From Candidatus Thorarchaeota archaeon (GTDB lineage: Archaea; Asgardarchaeota; Thorarchaeia; Thorarchaeales; Thorarchaeaceae), in contig JAEORI010000296.1 of NCBI GenBank assembly GCA_016840965.1, positions 1 through 34,881 of the forward strand: 34,881 nt of DNA, written 5' to 3'. Below are positions 13,200 to 22,080 of this stretch, piece after piece. Below the pieces are notes generated by a model that saw nothing but the letters and a program-made list of their open reading frames with translations, was not told where the DNA came from and searched no databases. Every line of letters begins with the position of its first letter. Position 1 is the first letter of the stretch. The position numbers and the translations under genes are program-made.

Positions 13200-14938
13200 G
13201 CAGGCAGACAATTCTCAAAAATGGATGTGTCTATGACCCAATGAATGGTATAGATGGTGAAATCAAAGATATTTGCATATCAGATGGAAAGGTTGTAGAA
13301 CGAGTTAACGGGTCTGCTAAGATTATTGACCTCAAAGGACGTCTAGTGATGGCTGGAGGGGTTGATATGCACTCACACATCGTTGGAAGTAAAGTGGGCG
13401 TTGGTCGAGCTATGTGCCCAGAAGATCATCGAAAAGATCCTGTACCAAAGACACAACATACTCGATCAGGTGTTGGTTATACGATGCCTAATTCCTATGT
13501 TATTGGGTATCGCTATTCTGCTATGGGTTATACTACAGTCATTGAACCAGCACTTCCTGCACTCAAAGCGCTTGGGTCTTGGGAGGAAATGGAAGATTTG
13601 CACAATCTGGATTCTGGTCTGCTTCCGTTGTTTTGCAATAGTATGATTACATTTCATTATGTAAAAGAAGGAGACCTCAGTGGACTGGCTGCCTACCTTG
13701 CATGGGTCATCCAAAAAGTAGGCGGACTAGGCTGCAAGGTTGTCAATCCTGGAGGAACTTATGCATGGGCTCATGGTGTTGACCTTAGAGACCCTGATGG
13801 TGAGGTTCCAGGATGGGGCATAACTCCCCGTGAAATAACACGAGGACTCTGCAAAGCTGTTGAAGCGTTGGGGCTTCCTCACATGATGCACTTCCATCCT
13901 AACAATCTTGGTCGAGTCGGTAATATTGAAACGACGATTAAACAACTCGACTCTATTCGTGATATTAAGGGTCATGGTGGCCGTAAACACATTTGTCATC
14001 TAACCCACATGTCTTTTGAAACGCTTGGTAACGTTGAAGGTGCCGGTACCGAATGGAAAGACATTGCTTCAGGTGGTCTGGAGTTTGCAAAGTATTTCAA
14101 TAAGAATAAACACTTTACTGCTGATATGGGGCAGATTACATTTGGACCAGCTACTACAATGACAGGTGATGGACCCTTCGAGTTTTATCTCTATCAACTT
14201 ACAGGTGGAAAGTGGACTAATATTGCAGTCGACGTCGAACTCCCAGGGGGTGCGGGAATTGTTCCTTATACATATTCACCAAAAGCTGCAGGAAATTCAG
14301 TTCAATGGGCAATTCCACTTGAGTTTGCGCTCAGTGTTGATGATGTATGGCGTTGTATCATGAGTACCGATCATCCTAATGCAGGTCCCTTCACAAAGTA
14401 TCCACTTGTGATGTCATGGTTGATGAGCAAGAAACAACGCGACACATGGATGGACGACATGCATAAATTTGCCCATGAGAGATCAACTTTACCAGCCATT
14501 GAGCGAGAATGGACTCTTTACGAGATTGCCATTTCAACTCGGGCTGCTCCAGCAAAAATCCTAGGTATTAATTCAACAAAAGGACACTTAGGGGTAGGTG
14601 CAGATGCTGATATTGCTGTATATGATGCTGATCCTGCAAAAGTTGACTTTGCCAAGGATCCTAGTCGTATCATCAAGACCTTTTCGACCTCCTACCTTAC
14701 CTTCCTACGAGGCCAACAAGTATCTAAGAAAGGTGTTGTGAAAATGGCTGATGAGCGAAAGGTTTGGTCTCTATCTCCAGAACTTAATGAGTCACTCTGG
14801 GAACGTATCAACAAAGAGCTTGAAGTTATAATGAATGATTGGTATTCCCACTCCTTCTACAATTATCCGGTTCCTGATAGATATCGTTCGCATTTGGAGC
14901 AGAAAATTCATGTTGATTCAACATCTGTACCTGCCTAG
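13196..14938 (+). CDS. fwdA: Formylmethanofuran dehydrogenase subunit A (dinuclear metallohydrolase)
   Basis: 580 residues of the amidohydrolase superfamily, usual size for FwdA. Metal ligands expected for the dinuclear centre are seen: HSH (H59, H61); K181 in GCKVVNPGG, the lysine that is carboxylated in the family; H232/H234 in MHFHPNN; H268/H271 in CHLTHMS; and the catalytic Asp D392 in STDHPNAGP. The subunit condenses formate with methanofuran (or hydrolyses formyl-methanofuran). ATGA overlap with fwdB. The complete active site argues that this is a working enzyme of the archaeal Wood-Ljungdahl branch. Its TAG overlaps a GTG that could begin the following methyltransferase. Confidence 0.92.
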   Translation: MSRQTILKNGCVYDPMNGIDGEIKDICISDGKVVERVNGSAKIIDLKGRLVMAGGVDMHSHIVGSKVGVGRAMCPEDHRKDPVPKTQHTRSGVGYTMPNSYVIGYRYSAMGYTTVIEPALPALKALGSWEEMEDLHNLDSGLLPLFCNSMITFHYVKEGDLSGLAAYLAWVIQKVGGLGCKVVNPGGTYAWAHGVDLRDPDGEVPGWGITPREITRGLCKAVEALGLPHMMHFHPNNLGRVGNIETTIKQLDSIRDIKGHGGRKHICHLTHMSFETLGNVEGAGTEWKDIASGGLEFAKYFNKNKHFTADMGQITFGPATTMTGDGPFEFYLYQLTGGKWTNIAVDVELPGGAGIVPYTYSPKAAGNSVQWAIPLEFALSVDDVWRCIMSTDHPNAGPFTKYPLVMSWLMSKKQRDTWMDDMHKFAHERSTLPAIEREWTLYEIAISTRAAPAKILGINSTKGHLGVGADADIAVYDADPAKVDFAKDPSRIIKTFSTSYLTFLRGQQVSKKGVVKMADERKVWSLSPELNESLWERINKELEVIMNDWYSHSFYNYPVPDRYRSHLEQKIHVDSTSVPA

Positions 14939-15726
14939 TGGCGGATTGCAGCATGTCTGACAGGAACTCACTAGAAGAGTTAGAATCTGGATATGAGGGT
15001 GTGGCTGAATACTACGACCTCTTTGCTGACAACTCAGATATCCCCTTTTTTACTGAATATGCCAATAAAATGGGTTCTCCAATACTTGATTTAGCTGCTG
15101 GAACAGGTAGGGTGACCTTTGCACTTGCCAATGAAGGCTTCGAGGTCGTAGCTTTGGAGAAGTCAAAGTCAATGCTATCAGTTGCAAGAAGAAAGCTGGA
15201 TCAATTTCCAACTGAAGTCGCCAGCAGAGTCAAGATAATTGAAGGCACTATGAAGAATTTTGCGATTAGCAGGAAGTTTTCACTCATTATTGTCCCGAAT
15301 TCTTTTAGTCATCTACTCACGAGTGAAGATCAACTATCAGCACTCTCGTGCATAAAGAACCATCTCAAGGACGATGGCATTTTCATTCTCGATTTATATC
15401 CCGGTGCTCTACAGTACGAACAAGCGACGTTTGAAGACCCACCCCAAAGAATGAGTAATGGCAACATAGTCCGACGTATTGGAGAAATCAAATCTGATTT
15501 TACCAAGCAGCTAATGCGTTTAGAGCTCTGTTACATGGTACAAGATGATGAAGGGCATGTAATTGAAGAAACCAAGGTAGTTTCAGGAGCTGCTCTTATC
15601 TTTAATCGGGAAGCTGACCTTCTCATTCGCATCTCTGGTTTGAATGTTGAAGATGAATTTGGCGATTTTGAGAAGCATCCCTACAAACATGACTCTGGAC
15701 GTAGGATATTCATACTTAGAAAATAG
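14938..15726 (+). CDS. Class I SAM-dependent methyltransferase
   Basis: Up to 262 residues: GTG 14938 overlaps the fwdA TAG (coupled start), while ATG 14953 would remove five residues. The Rossmann-type core starts with the SAM-binding motif ILDLAAGTGRV (about residues 48-58), then VVALEKSKSML carrying the acidic residue that binds the ribose, and LIIVPNSFSHLL as motif IV. The C-terminal third has strands that read like the small-molecule methyltransferases related to glycine N-methyltransferase. The substrate is not evident. Its place at the end of the fwd operon invites a link to methanofuran or tetrahydromethanopterin metabolism, but the sequence alone does not show it. Confidence 0.8.
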   Translation: MADCSMSDRNSLEELESGYEGVAEYYDLFADNSDIPFFTEYANKMGSPILDLAAGTGRVTFALANEGFEVVALEKSKSMLSVARRKLDQFPTEVASRVKIIEGTMKNFAISRKFSLIIVPNSFSHLLTSEDQLSALSCIKNHLKDDGIFILDLYPGALQYEQATFEDPPQRMSNGNIVRRIGEIKSDFTKQLMRLELCYMVQDDEGHVIEETKVVSGAALIFNREADLLIRISGLNVEDEFGDFEKHPYKHDSGRRIFILRK

Positions 15727-15764
15727 TAATAGAGAGAAGCGATGACAAAAGCTCCTCTCTGTTA
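15727..15764. terminator. Hairpin between convergent genes
   Basis: TAATAGAGAG (15727-15736) pairs with CTCTCTGTTA (15755-15764) over ten positions with one G-U pair and an 18-base loop. It starts directly after the methyltransferase stop and lies in the 67-base gap to the convergent bactofilin-like gene. A role in termination is inferred from position; there is no T tract. Confidence 0.35.
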
Positions 15765-15793
15765 TGAGATAAAGGTGAAGGCACATCCGATTT

Positions 15794-17035
15794 CTAACTA
15801 ACTTGTTCAGGAGGTGGTAATTGATCCACTTTTCTAGGTTCCTCTCTGAATGTAACGCCTTCCTCTGATTCCAAGCTATCTGTGTATAGGACTTCGCCTT
15901 CTACATATGCATCTCTTTCAATATAGATGGTCTTTCCATAAAGACTTCCAACGCGTGCTCGTTCCTCGATCCTGATATCATTACCGTAGAGTGAGTCTGT
16001 TCTTGCACGTTCACGGATGAGAATCTCATTTGACTCCACGAATCCTCTGACTTCAGATCTTTTACCAATCCGGAAACCATCCGTGGCTCTGATATACTCT
16101 GCACGAATTTCGCCACCTACAATTATTCTGAAAGTGTCAATTCGGCCTTCTGCTCGTACTGTGCCGCCAACCTTAATTTTTCCATCACTCTTTAGGTTTC
16201 CACCAATTGCAGCAGTTCCGCCTACATTGAGTCCTTCGGAAACCTCCAGGTCTCCATCGGTCTTTACAGTTCCACCCACATCAATCAAACGACCCGTGGC
16301 ATTACCCATTATTTTCACAGCTCCTCCTACATTGATTTCATCGAATGTGAAATCGCCCTCAGCTTTGAAGGTTCCACCTATGTCGACCGTGCTGACCTTG
16401 GATCCTGGACCAACTTTAGCTGCTCCACCAACATCAAGATCTTCGATCTCAATCGCATCTTCAGCTTTGAAGCTCCCTCCAACTGAAACCTTCTTTATGA
16501 ACCCTCTCACAGTCTTGCCGGAACCACCTGCATCGAATTCCTCAGCTTGGACTTTACCATAAATGCCAACCGAACCGCCACCAGAGACCCTCTCAACTTC
16601 AACATTTCCTTCAATTTTGACTGAAGCACCTCCAGTGAGTCTCTGTGCTTTGGCATCACCTGTTACTTTAATTGATGCACCTGCTTTTGCTGAAACACAA
16701 TCAAGGTTTCCTTCAACCAAAAAAGAAGCTCCAACTTCAATGTCACGGGCTTTGGCATCTCCATAAACAGCGAGACTACCTCTTGGGACGCTGGCCGCCT
16801 TCTCAACTATTAGATTTCCATTAACGGTTATCTGATCCCTACTCTTGGACTCAAGTCTGCCACACTGTAATGCGCCATGTATTTCAAGTTCATCAACAAT
16901 AAATAAAGTACCAGTAATTACTATTGAGTCACCTTCTTCTGGTACAAGCGTTCTGCAATTTCGAATCTCAACATCGCCCTCAACATTTCCGAGTTCGACA
17001 GTATCTTGGTTTTTGAATAATAATCTTTCAGCCAT
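15794..17035 (-). CDS. Bactofilin-like polymer-forming beta-helix protein
   Basis: 413 residues from ATG 17035, which follows a well-spaced GGTGA; an upstream GTG overlaps that site. There is no signal peptide. Nearly the whole chain is a ladder of short repeats of about 16-20 residues with a GG turn and a strand of the type GG-x-VKI-x-G (for example VGGAAKVGPG, IGGTFKAEGD, VGGAVKIMGN, VGGTVKTDGD, VGGTAAIGGN), so roughly 15 or more rungs. The C-terminal part changes to IRIEERARVGSLYGK-type rungs and ends in a Pro-rich tail. Bactofilins (DUF583 type) use such beta-helices to form filaments; this chain is much longer than the bacterial kind. Probable cytoskeletal or scaffold role. A TATA box lies 50 bases upstream. 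Confidence 0.75.
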   Translation of the reverse strand: MAERLLFKNQDTVELGNVEGDVEIRNCRTLVPEEGDSIVITGTLFIVDELEIHGALQCGRLESKSRDQITVNGNLIVEKAASVPRGSLAVYGDAKARDIEVGASFLVEGNLDCVSAKAGASIKVTGDAKAQRLTGGASVKIEGNVEVERVSGGGSVGIYGKVQAEEFDAGGSGKTVRGFIKKVSVGGSFKAEDAIEIEDLDVGGAAKVGPGSKVSTVDIGGTFKAEGDFTFDEINVGGAVKIMGNATGRLIDVGGTVKTDGDLEVSEGLNVGGTAAIGGNLKSDGKIKVGGTVRAEGRIDTFRIIVGGEIRAEYIRATDGFRIGKRSEVRGFVESNEILIRERARTDSLYGNDIRIEERARVGSLYGKTIYIERDAYVEGEVLYTDSLESEEGVTFREEPRKVDQLPPPEQVS

Positions 17036-17081
17036 CTTGGCCTTCACCTTGTATAATTCTAATTTAAATCACTCAAATTTG

Positions 17082-17090
17082 GTATATAAA
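17082..17090 (-). promoter_or_regulatory. TATA box of the bactofilin-like gene
   Basis: The minus strand reads TTTATATAC, predicting a transcript start near 17060 and a leader of about 25 bases carrying the GGTGA site before ATG 17035. Confidence 0.55.
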
Positions 17091-17150
17091 GCACGGCCAC
17101 AAATTAGGGTCACAAATTGTGACTATCTTTGGTACCTCCTTCCAGAATAC

Positions 17151-17477
17151 TCACATCCCTATGATAGGTTCTGGGATTGGTATACCTACCAGTCCTGCGA
17201 GTCGCTTATACAACTCGAGATATTGATGGCCTCTCACAGTTACTTTGAAGACCTTCATCCCATCATCATCATCTTCTTCGAGTAGCCCTCTCTCTACTAG
17301 TTCAGTAATCGACTCTTTCGCTCTATCGACGGGCATGTTTGTTGAACGAGCTGCACGGGTTAAGGGGCAATAACCCCAAATATACACGACACGAAGCAAC
17401 TCAGCATAGATGTCATAGCGAGTCCGCTTCTGAAGTTCTCTTTTCTTTCTTTTCTTCCTTGTCGGTTCGTCTGACAT
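17151..17477 (-). CDS. Winged-helix transcriptional regulator (archaeal HTH type)
   Basis: 108 residues. A lysine/arginine-rich N-terminus (PTRKKRKKRELQKRTR) is followed by a winged helix: helix 1 YDIYAELLRVVYIW, then YCPLTRAARSTNMPVDRAKESITELVERGLL as the helix-turn-helix, and a wing with DDDDGMKVFKVTVRGHQYLELYKRL. The layout matches small archaeal regulators of the HTH_45 / DUF4364-like group, in which the last helix makes a dimer. It lies 115 bases upstream of the bactofilin-like gene on the same strand and divergent from the longin/roadblock gene, so it may regulate either of these or itself. The target is unknown. Confidence 0.75.
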   Translation of the reverse strand: MSDEPTRKKRKKRELQKRTRYDIYAELLRVVYIWGYCPLTRAARSTNMPVDRAKESITELVERGLLEEDDDDGMKVFKVTVRGHQYLELYKRLAGLVGIPIPEPIIGM

Positions 17478-17612
17478 CCATGTAGTCCTCGCATGAACCA
17501 GAGCGTATGAAGATATGAATGTAGTGTCCCGGGCGAAGTAATTCCGCTAGATTAGAACCAACAACCCTTATGACTTGGTCCGCATGCATTGAGTATCCGG
17601 GTCGGAGCCACG

Positions 17613-18350
17613 ATGATTCGTTGCGTATATATTGTCAAGAAGGATGGAAGTCCCATTTATGGACGCTCATTTGAAGATGATGCGTGCCTTGACCTTAATA
17701 CCATACCATCATACGTGCGTTCGGCTGTATTGATGATGCAAGCAAGCTCAAGCACATCCTCAGATAGAGTCTATACTCTCGAGGTCAATGACGAAGTGTG
17801 GGCATATTCCTTCTTTCATTCCTTTGTACTGATATCATTGGCATCCAAGGATCAGTCATTTTCTCAACTGAAGAATAAAATGTCATCTCTCGGGCGAGCA
17901 ATTGCTTATCAATTTGGAGAGATAATCGAATTATGGAGTGGTAGTATGAGTGATATTGTTGATGTAAACGCTGTTATTGACAACTATATGGCTCTTGACC
18001 TAAACCGCCCATCAAGCAAAATACTGAAAGTGATTGATAGTCTTGTCAACAAAGCTCTGAAACAACCAGAGATTGCTTTTGTTGGTATCTTCGACTCTGA
18101 GGGTGAGATGATTAGTGGAACTGTGCCTGATCTTTACTTGTTTAGAATTCAGGTTGAGATTTCACAAGGTGTGATTAAACCAATAATGGATATTGTTCCA
18201 TCTGCAATCAATGCAGGAGACCACACTCTTCAGATGTTCAATGTTAGTTCTCTAACTATTGTAGTTGCATCCCAACCTGGAGAGAGTAACCTTTATGCTG
18301 TCAGTACTGCTGGTGAGATTGCGCATGCAATAAACGAGAAGATGTCGTAG
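17613..18350 (+). CDS. Two-domain longin-like / roadblock-like protein
   Basis: 245 residues from ATG 17613, preceded by GGAG; TTG 17589 would add eight residues. Residues 1-125 fit a longin-type fold: the opening strand MIRCVYIVKKDGSPIYGRSF, further strands (DEVWAYSFFHSFVLISLASKD) and a long helix (FSQLKNKMSSLGRAIAYQFG). After a short linker, residues 136-245 look like a roadblock/LC7 unit: helix ILKVIDSLVNKAL, strands EIAFVGIFDSEGEMISGT and LTIVVASQPGESNLYAVST, and a closing helix EIAHAINEKM. In eukaryotes these folds act with small GTPases in vesicle traffic, Ragulator and TRAPP; Asgard archaea carry many copies. The fold call is from pattern, not from strong sequence identity. A TPR gene follows after about 47 bases. 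Confidence 0.65.
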   Translation: MIRCVYIVKKDGSPIYGRSFEDDACLDLNTIPSYVRSAVLMMQASSSTSSDRVYTLEVNDEVWAYSFFHSFVLISLASKDQSFSQLKNKMSSLGRAIAYQFGEIIELWSGSMSDIVDVNAVIDNYMALDLNRPSSKILKVIDSLVNKALKQPEIAFVGIFDSEGEMISGTVPDLYLFRIQVEISQGVIKPIMDIVPSAINAGDHTLQMFNVSSLTIVVASQPGESNLYAVSTAGEIAHAINEKMS

Positions 18351-18397
18351 CAGTTTTATCCGATTTTCATATATTCAAAAACTGGGAGTGATTGTGT

Positions 18398-19081
18398 TTG
18401 GTTAGTCCTGAGAGAGCAATCTTTGATGCTGAAGAATTGATAAACCAAGCAATTTGGAGGGGTACCCGAGACCAGGATTTCAAGAGTGAGCTTACTCTCT
18501 GTTCTGAAGCAAAGATAATCTTGGAAGGACTTTCAAATCTTGACCCGATATTAGAGAAACATCGACGGAGGGCTCTCTCTCAATGCTTGCTTAGAATTGA
18601 CCATGCCTACGTCGGACTTGGCGACCATGAATGGAGCATAGATAGGACAACTGAGGCTTTGACACTTGCTGAAACTTCTGGTAGTGCAGTACAGACTGCT
18701 AGAGCATTATTGTCACTGGGAAATGGCTTCCTAACTGCTGGTGATATCACCAGTGCAGAGCGTCAGTGGGTACGGCTCTTGTTACTTGCAGAAGAGTATC
18801 CCAACGACAAAGAGATGCAAAATGTTGTTGGTTTGACATTAATCGTACGAGGTCATGTATTAATTGGACAAAGTTTCTATGACCAAGCTGCACGTGTCCT
18901 AGAAGATGCTTACGCAACCTTGGTGAAATCTGGAGATTACTTTGGATGCGCATCAGCATGTGACCTCTTAGTTAGTATATACCTAAAATTGGACGCTCCA
19001 GAGAAAGCAGAAACTTATAGATCTAAGGCTGAAGAGTGCAAGGCTAGATTGCGAAACCAACCAAATCCATATGACCCATGA
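18398..19081 (+). CDS. TPR-repeat protein
   Basis: 227 residues from TTG 18398, which sits seven bases after GGAGTG; TTG 18392 is too close to that site. The chain is helical throughout, with at least three tetratricopeptide-like pairs: LLRIDHAYVGLGDHEWSIDR then TTEALTLAETSG; TARALLSLGNGFLTAGDITSAERQW; and VVGLTLIVRGHVLIGQSFYDQAARVLEDAYATL, plus ACDLLVSIYLKLDAPEKAETYRSKAEECK. No signal peptide. It is likely a cytosolic adaptor. The short gap to the longin/roadblock gene on the same strand suggests that they are co-expressed and may bind each other. Confidence 0.75.
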   Translation: MVSPERAIFDAEELINQAIWRGTRDQDFKSELTLCSEAKIILEGLSNLDPILEKHRRRALSQCLLRIDHAYVGLGDHEWSIDRTTEALTLAETSGSAVQTARALLSLGNGFLTAGDITSAERQWVRLLLLAEEYPNDKEMQNVVGLTLIVRGHVLIGQSFYDQAARVLEDAYATLVKSGDYFGCASACDLLVSIYLKLDAPEKAETYRSKAEECKARLRNQPNPYDP

Positions 19082-19145
19082 ACTGACGAAAGACACAAGT
19101 ATCACACATGTGGGGTCGCACTAAACAAGATTTTGAGGATTCACT

Positions 19146-19763
19146 ATGTTGATTGTTGGCATCTGTGGTTCTCCTAAAAACGAACGTTCAAACACAAGAT
19201 TCCTCCTTGAGCGAGCTCTTCAAGCAGCTTCCAATAGCCGGACAATGTTACTAAACATCAGTGACTACAACATTCAGCACTGTACAGGCTGCGACTCGTG
19301 TGTCAGGAAAAAACCATGTCCTCAAAGTGCTGATGATGACATGCCAGAAATTGAGAAGACACTGATGGATGCCGATGCTATCATAATCGCAGCACCATCA
19401 TATTTCACATCTGTGCCAGGAGTTCTGAAGGACTTTATTGATAGGTCTAGAGCCATGAAGATGAATGATCACAAATTGAAAGACAAGGTGTTTGGTGCAA
19501 TTACTTATGCGGGGCTCAGATATGGAGGACAAGAACATGTTATTGATGCACTGAACCGTTATGCACTTGGTCATGGCATGATAGTGGTAGGGAGCGTTGG
19601 TAGTCCAGTAAAGCATGGAACTTTTGGCTCTGGAAGCCTTCAAACAGATTCTGGGTCTTGGAGATCTGCGGAAGAAGATGAACTAGCAGTGAAGGGTAGT
19701 GAACTCCTCGGAAAGAGGGTGGCTGATGTAGCATTTCATTTACGAAAAATAGGTGATTCGTAA
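19146..19763 (+). CDS. Iron-sulfur flavoprotein / NADPH-dependent FMN reductase family
   Basis: 205 residues with the flavodoxin-like fold. The FMN phosphate loop is GSPKNERSNT (residues 8-17). A compact cysteine motif CTGCDSCVRKKPC (C46, C49, C52, C58) is the [4Fe-4S] signature of the archaeal iron-sulfur flavoproteins first described in Methanosarcina. PSYFTSVPGVLKDFIDR is the usual isoalloxazine-side loop. The enzyme should pass electrons from ferredoxin or NAD(P)H to an acceptor in the cytoplasm. TAATG overlap with cobO, which needs cob(I)alamin, makes it a candidate cob(II)alamin reductase; this is inferred from context. Confidence 0.85.
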   Translation: MLIVGICGSPKNERSNTRFLLERALQAASNSRTMLLNISDYNIQHCTGCDSCVRKKPCPQSADDDMPEIEKTLMDADAIIIAAPSYFTSVPGVLKDFIDRSRAMKMNDHKLKDKVFGAITYAGLRYGGQEHVIDALNRYALGHGMIVVGSVGSPVKHGTFGSGSLQTDSGSWRSAEEDELAVKGSELLGKRVADVAFHLRKIGDS

Positions 19764-20314
19764 TGACTTCTGGGCTTGTTCAGATATATACAGGTGATGG
19801 TAAAGGAAAAACTACTTGCGCTCTTGGGGCTGGACTCCGAGCTGCAGGACATGGTCTTGAAGTCCTTATGATTTCATTTATGAAATCCAAGCTGGCGGTA
19901 AGAAACGGGGGTGAAGATATCAACTATGGTGAATTCAGAAGCACCGACTTGATACCGAACTTCACAATTATCCCAGTAGGGCGAGAAACATTTGTTGATA
20001 AAGAGAATCCAGACCCGATTGACATCAAAATGGCTCAAGATGGACTACATCTTGCACAAGATGCACAAAGAGAGATGAAATGCGATGTTTTAATTCTGGA
20101 TGAGATTAATGTCGCTGTTGAGTGGAACTTAATCTCACTTGATGATCAACTTGAATTGATCAAGACCAAACCTCCTAAAATGGAACTTATAATGACTGGG
20201 CGCTATGCCCGACAAGAAATTTTGGAAGCTGCAGACCTTGTGACTGAGATGAATAACGTGAAACATTATTACGATAGCATGAAAGTACTGGCTCGGAGAG
20301 GGTTTGAGTTCTAG
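19763..20314 (+). CDS. cobO: Cob(I)alamin / cob(I)yrinate adenosyltransferase (CobA/CobO/BtuR type)
   Basis: 183 residues. The P-loop GDGKGKTT is at residues 11-18, with the family's preceding strand [10 protein letters not shown]. The Walker-B-like [14 protein letters not shown] follows at about residues 109-122, then [26 protein letters not shown] near the end, all hallmarks of the CobA/BtuR family. It transfers the adenosyl group from ATP to reduced corrinoid, making adenosylcobalamin, the cofactor of the mutase encoded next. It overlaps the flavoprotein gene (TAATG) and lies 74 bases before the mutase. Reading the three as one unit for building and using the cofactor is well supported by order, less so by direct evidence. 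Confidence 0.9.
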   Translation: MTSGLVQIYTGDGKGKTTCALGAGLRAAGHGLEVLMISFMKSKLAVRNGGEDINYGEFRSTDLIPNFTIIPVGRETFVDKENPDPIDIKMAQDGLHLAQDAQREMKCDVLILDEINVAVEWNLISLDDQLELIKTKPPKMELIMTGRYARQEILEAADLVTEMNNVKHYYDSMKVLARRGFEF

Positions 20315-20388
20315 TAACTTCACTAAACGAATGTTTAATATTCTGTACTTTTTTGAAACACTTGTTGCATGATTTGGAGGAGTTCTTG

Positions 20389-22068
20389 ATGGTCGACGAT
20401 ACCTCGAAGAAGATTACTGCAGCCAAGAAGAGTTGGGAAAAAAACACACTCATTTCTCATCAGGCTGAATTTCCTGACCGTAGAAAAGAGTTTGTCACGA
20501 CCTCTAGTAAGCCTGTTAGAGTTCTCTATACTCCTGTTGATGTCCCAAATTTCGATTATATAAAAGACCTGGGATTCCCAAGCGAATATCCCTTCACCCG
20601 CGGTGTTCAACCTACAATGTATCGTGGGCGTCTTTGGACCATGAGACAATTCGCTGGAATGGGCTCAGCAGAGGAAACTAATGAACGATTTAAATTCCTT
20701 CTAGCTAATGGACAAACTGGACTCAGTGTTGCTTTTCATCTACCGACTATTTTTGCTAGAGACTCCGACCATCCATTCTCTCGCGGAGAGGTAGGAAAGC
20801 TTGGAGTAGCTGTTGATACTCTGAAGGATATGGAAGTATTATTTGATGGCATTCCTCTTGATCAAGTTACCACATCTATGACAATCAATGCTCCTGCCTC
20901 AATCCTTCTCGCGATGTATATGGTTGCAGCTGAGAAGCAGGGAATCAACTCTCACCAGATTGGTGGCACTATTCAAAATGACCTCTTGAAGGAATATATG
21001 GCTCAGAAGTCTTGGATACTCGCTCCAGCTCCCTCTCTAAGGATTGTTGGTGACATCATGGAGTATGCAACTAAGAACATTCCACGCTGGAATACAATCT
21101 CAATATCCGGATACCATATTCGAGAGGCTGGATCTACTGCAGTTCAAGAGTTGGCGTTCACACTACTCAATGGGATGGAGTATGTGAAACTTGGAATCAG
21201 TCATGGATTGGATGTTGATTCCTTTGCGCCGCGGCTTTCATTCTTCTTTAATGCTCATAATGATATCTTTGAGGAGGTAGCAAAATACAGAGCTGCTCGT
21301 CGCATCTGGGCTCGTGAGATGAAAGAAACCTTTGGAGCGAAGGAAGACAGATCCCTATGGATGCGATTCCATACACAGACTGCTGGATGCTCTCTCACTG
21401 CACAACAACCAATGGTCAATGTGGTTAGAACAGCATATCAGGCACTTGCTGCAGTGCTCGGTGGGACTCAATCATTACATACAAACTCAATGGATGAAGC
21501 ATTATGTCTTCCAACTGAAGAAGCTGTACGAGTTGCACTAAGAACCCAGCAGATTCTCGCTTACGAAAGTGGTGCAGCCAATACTATAGATCCACTTGCT
21601 GGTTCCTACTATATTGAATCCCTTACAAATGAGATGGAGGAAGAAGCTTACAAGTACTTTGATAAAGTCCATGCACTCGGTGGAGTTGTCCAAGCTATCG
21701 AAAAAGGCTTCTTCCAGAGGGAGATTGCAGAAGCTTCCTATCGCTATCAAAAGGAGATTGAGAGCGGGGATCGGACTATTGTAGGTGTCAATGATTTTAT
21801 TCTTGAAGGAGAAAAAATCTCAATCCCCGTTTTGAAGATTGATCCAGAAGTGGAACGCCGCCAAATTGAACGAACACAGAAAATCAGGAAAGATCGTAAT
21901 AACCCAAAGGTCCAGAAGGCTCTCGATGGTCTTCGTAAAGCATCTGAAGGTGATGAGAATGTCATGCCTCATGTGGTGAATGCGGTCAGAGGGTATGCAA
22001 CAATTGGAGAGATCTTCGAGGTCTGGCGTGAACTCTGGGGAGAATGGGATGAACCCAAGATCTTCTGA
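20389..22068 (+). CDS. mcmA1: Methylmalonyl-CoA mutase, large (catalytic) subunit
   Basis: 559 residues from ATG 20389, eight bases after GGAGG; in-frame TTG codons further upstream are less likely. The substrate-binding segment [20 protein letters not shown] is typical of the mutase rather than of isobutyryl-CoA or ethylmalonyl-CoA mutases, followed by [12 protein letters not shown]. Also seen are [24 protein letters not shown] and the [21 protein letters not shown] segment that packs on the corrin. It converts methylmalonyl-CoA to succinyl-CoA. The protein ends after the TIM-barrel domain; the B12-binding domain must be a separate small subunit, as usual in archaea, and is not in the window. 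Function: propionyl-CoA or branched-chain degradation, or the reverse. Confidence 0.93.
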   Translation: MVDDTSKKITAAKKSWEKNTLISHQAEFPDRRKEFVTTSSKPVRVLYTPVDVPNFDYIKDLGFPSEYPFTRGVQPTMYRGRLWTMRQFAGMGSAEETNERFKFLLANGQTGLSVAFHLPTIFARDSDHPFSRGEVGKLGVAVDTLKDMEVLFDGIPLDQVTTSMTINAPASILLAMYMVAAEKQGINSHQIGGTIQNDLLKEYMAQKSWILAPAPSLRIVGDIMEYATKNIPRWNTISISGYHIREAGSTAVQELAFTLLNGMEYVKLGISHGLDVDSFAPRLSFFFNAHNDIFEEVAKYRAARRIWAREMKETFGAKEDRSLWMRFHTQTAGCSLTAQQPMVNVVRTAYQALAAVLGGTQSLHTNSMDEALCLPTEEAVRVALRTQQILAYESGAANTIDPLAGSYYIESLTNEMEEEAYKYFDKVHALGGVVQAIEKGFFQREIAEASYRYQKEIESGDRTIVGVNDFILEGEKISIPVLKIDPEVERRQIERTQKIRKDRNNPKVQKALDGLRKASEGDENVMPHVVNAVRGYATIGEIFEVWRELWGEWDEPKIF

Positions 22069-22080
22069 TCTTCTATTTCG

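Noticed and set aside
16017..16766. Two long plus-strand ORFs (181 and 67 codons) antisense to the bactofilin-like gene
   Set aside because: They consist of Pro/Ser/Thr-rich repeats that are the mirror of the GG-type repeats on the minus strand. Repetition on one strand keeps stops away on the other; there is no independent domain signal.
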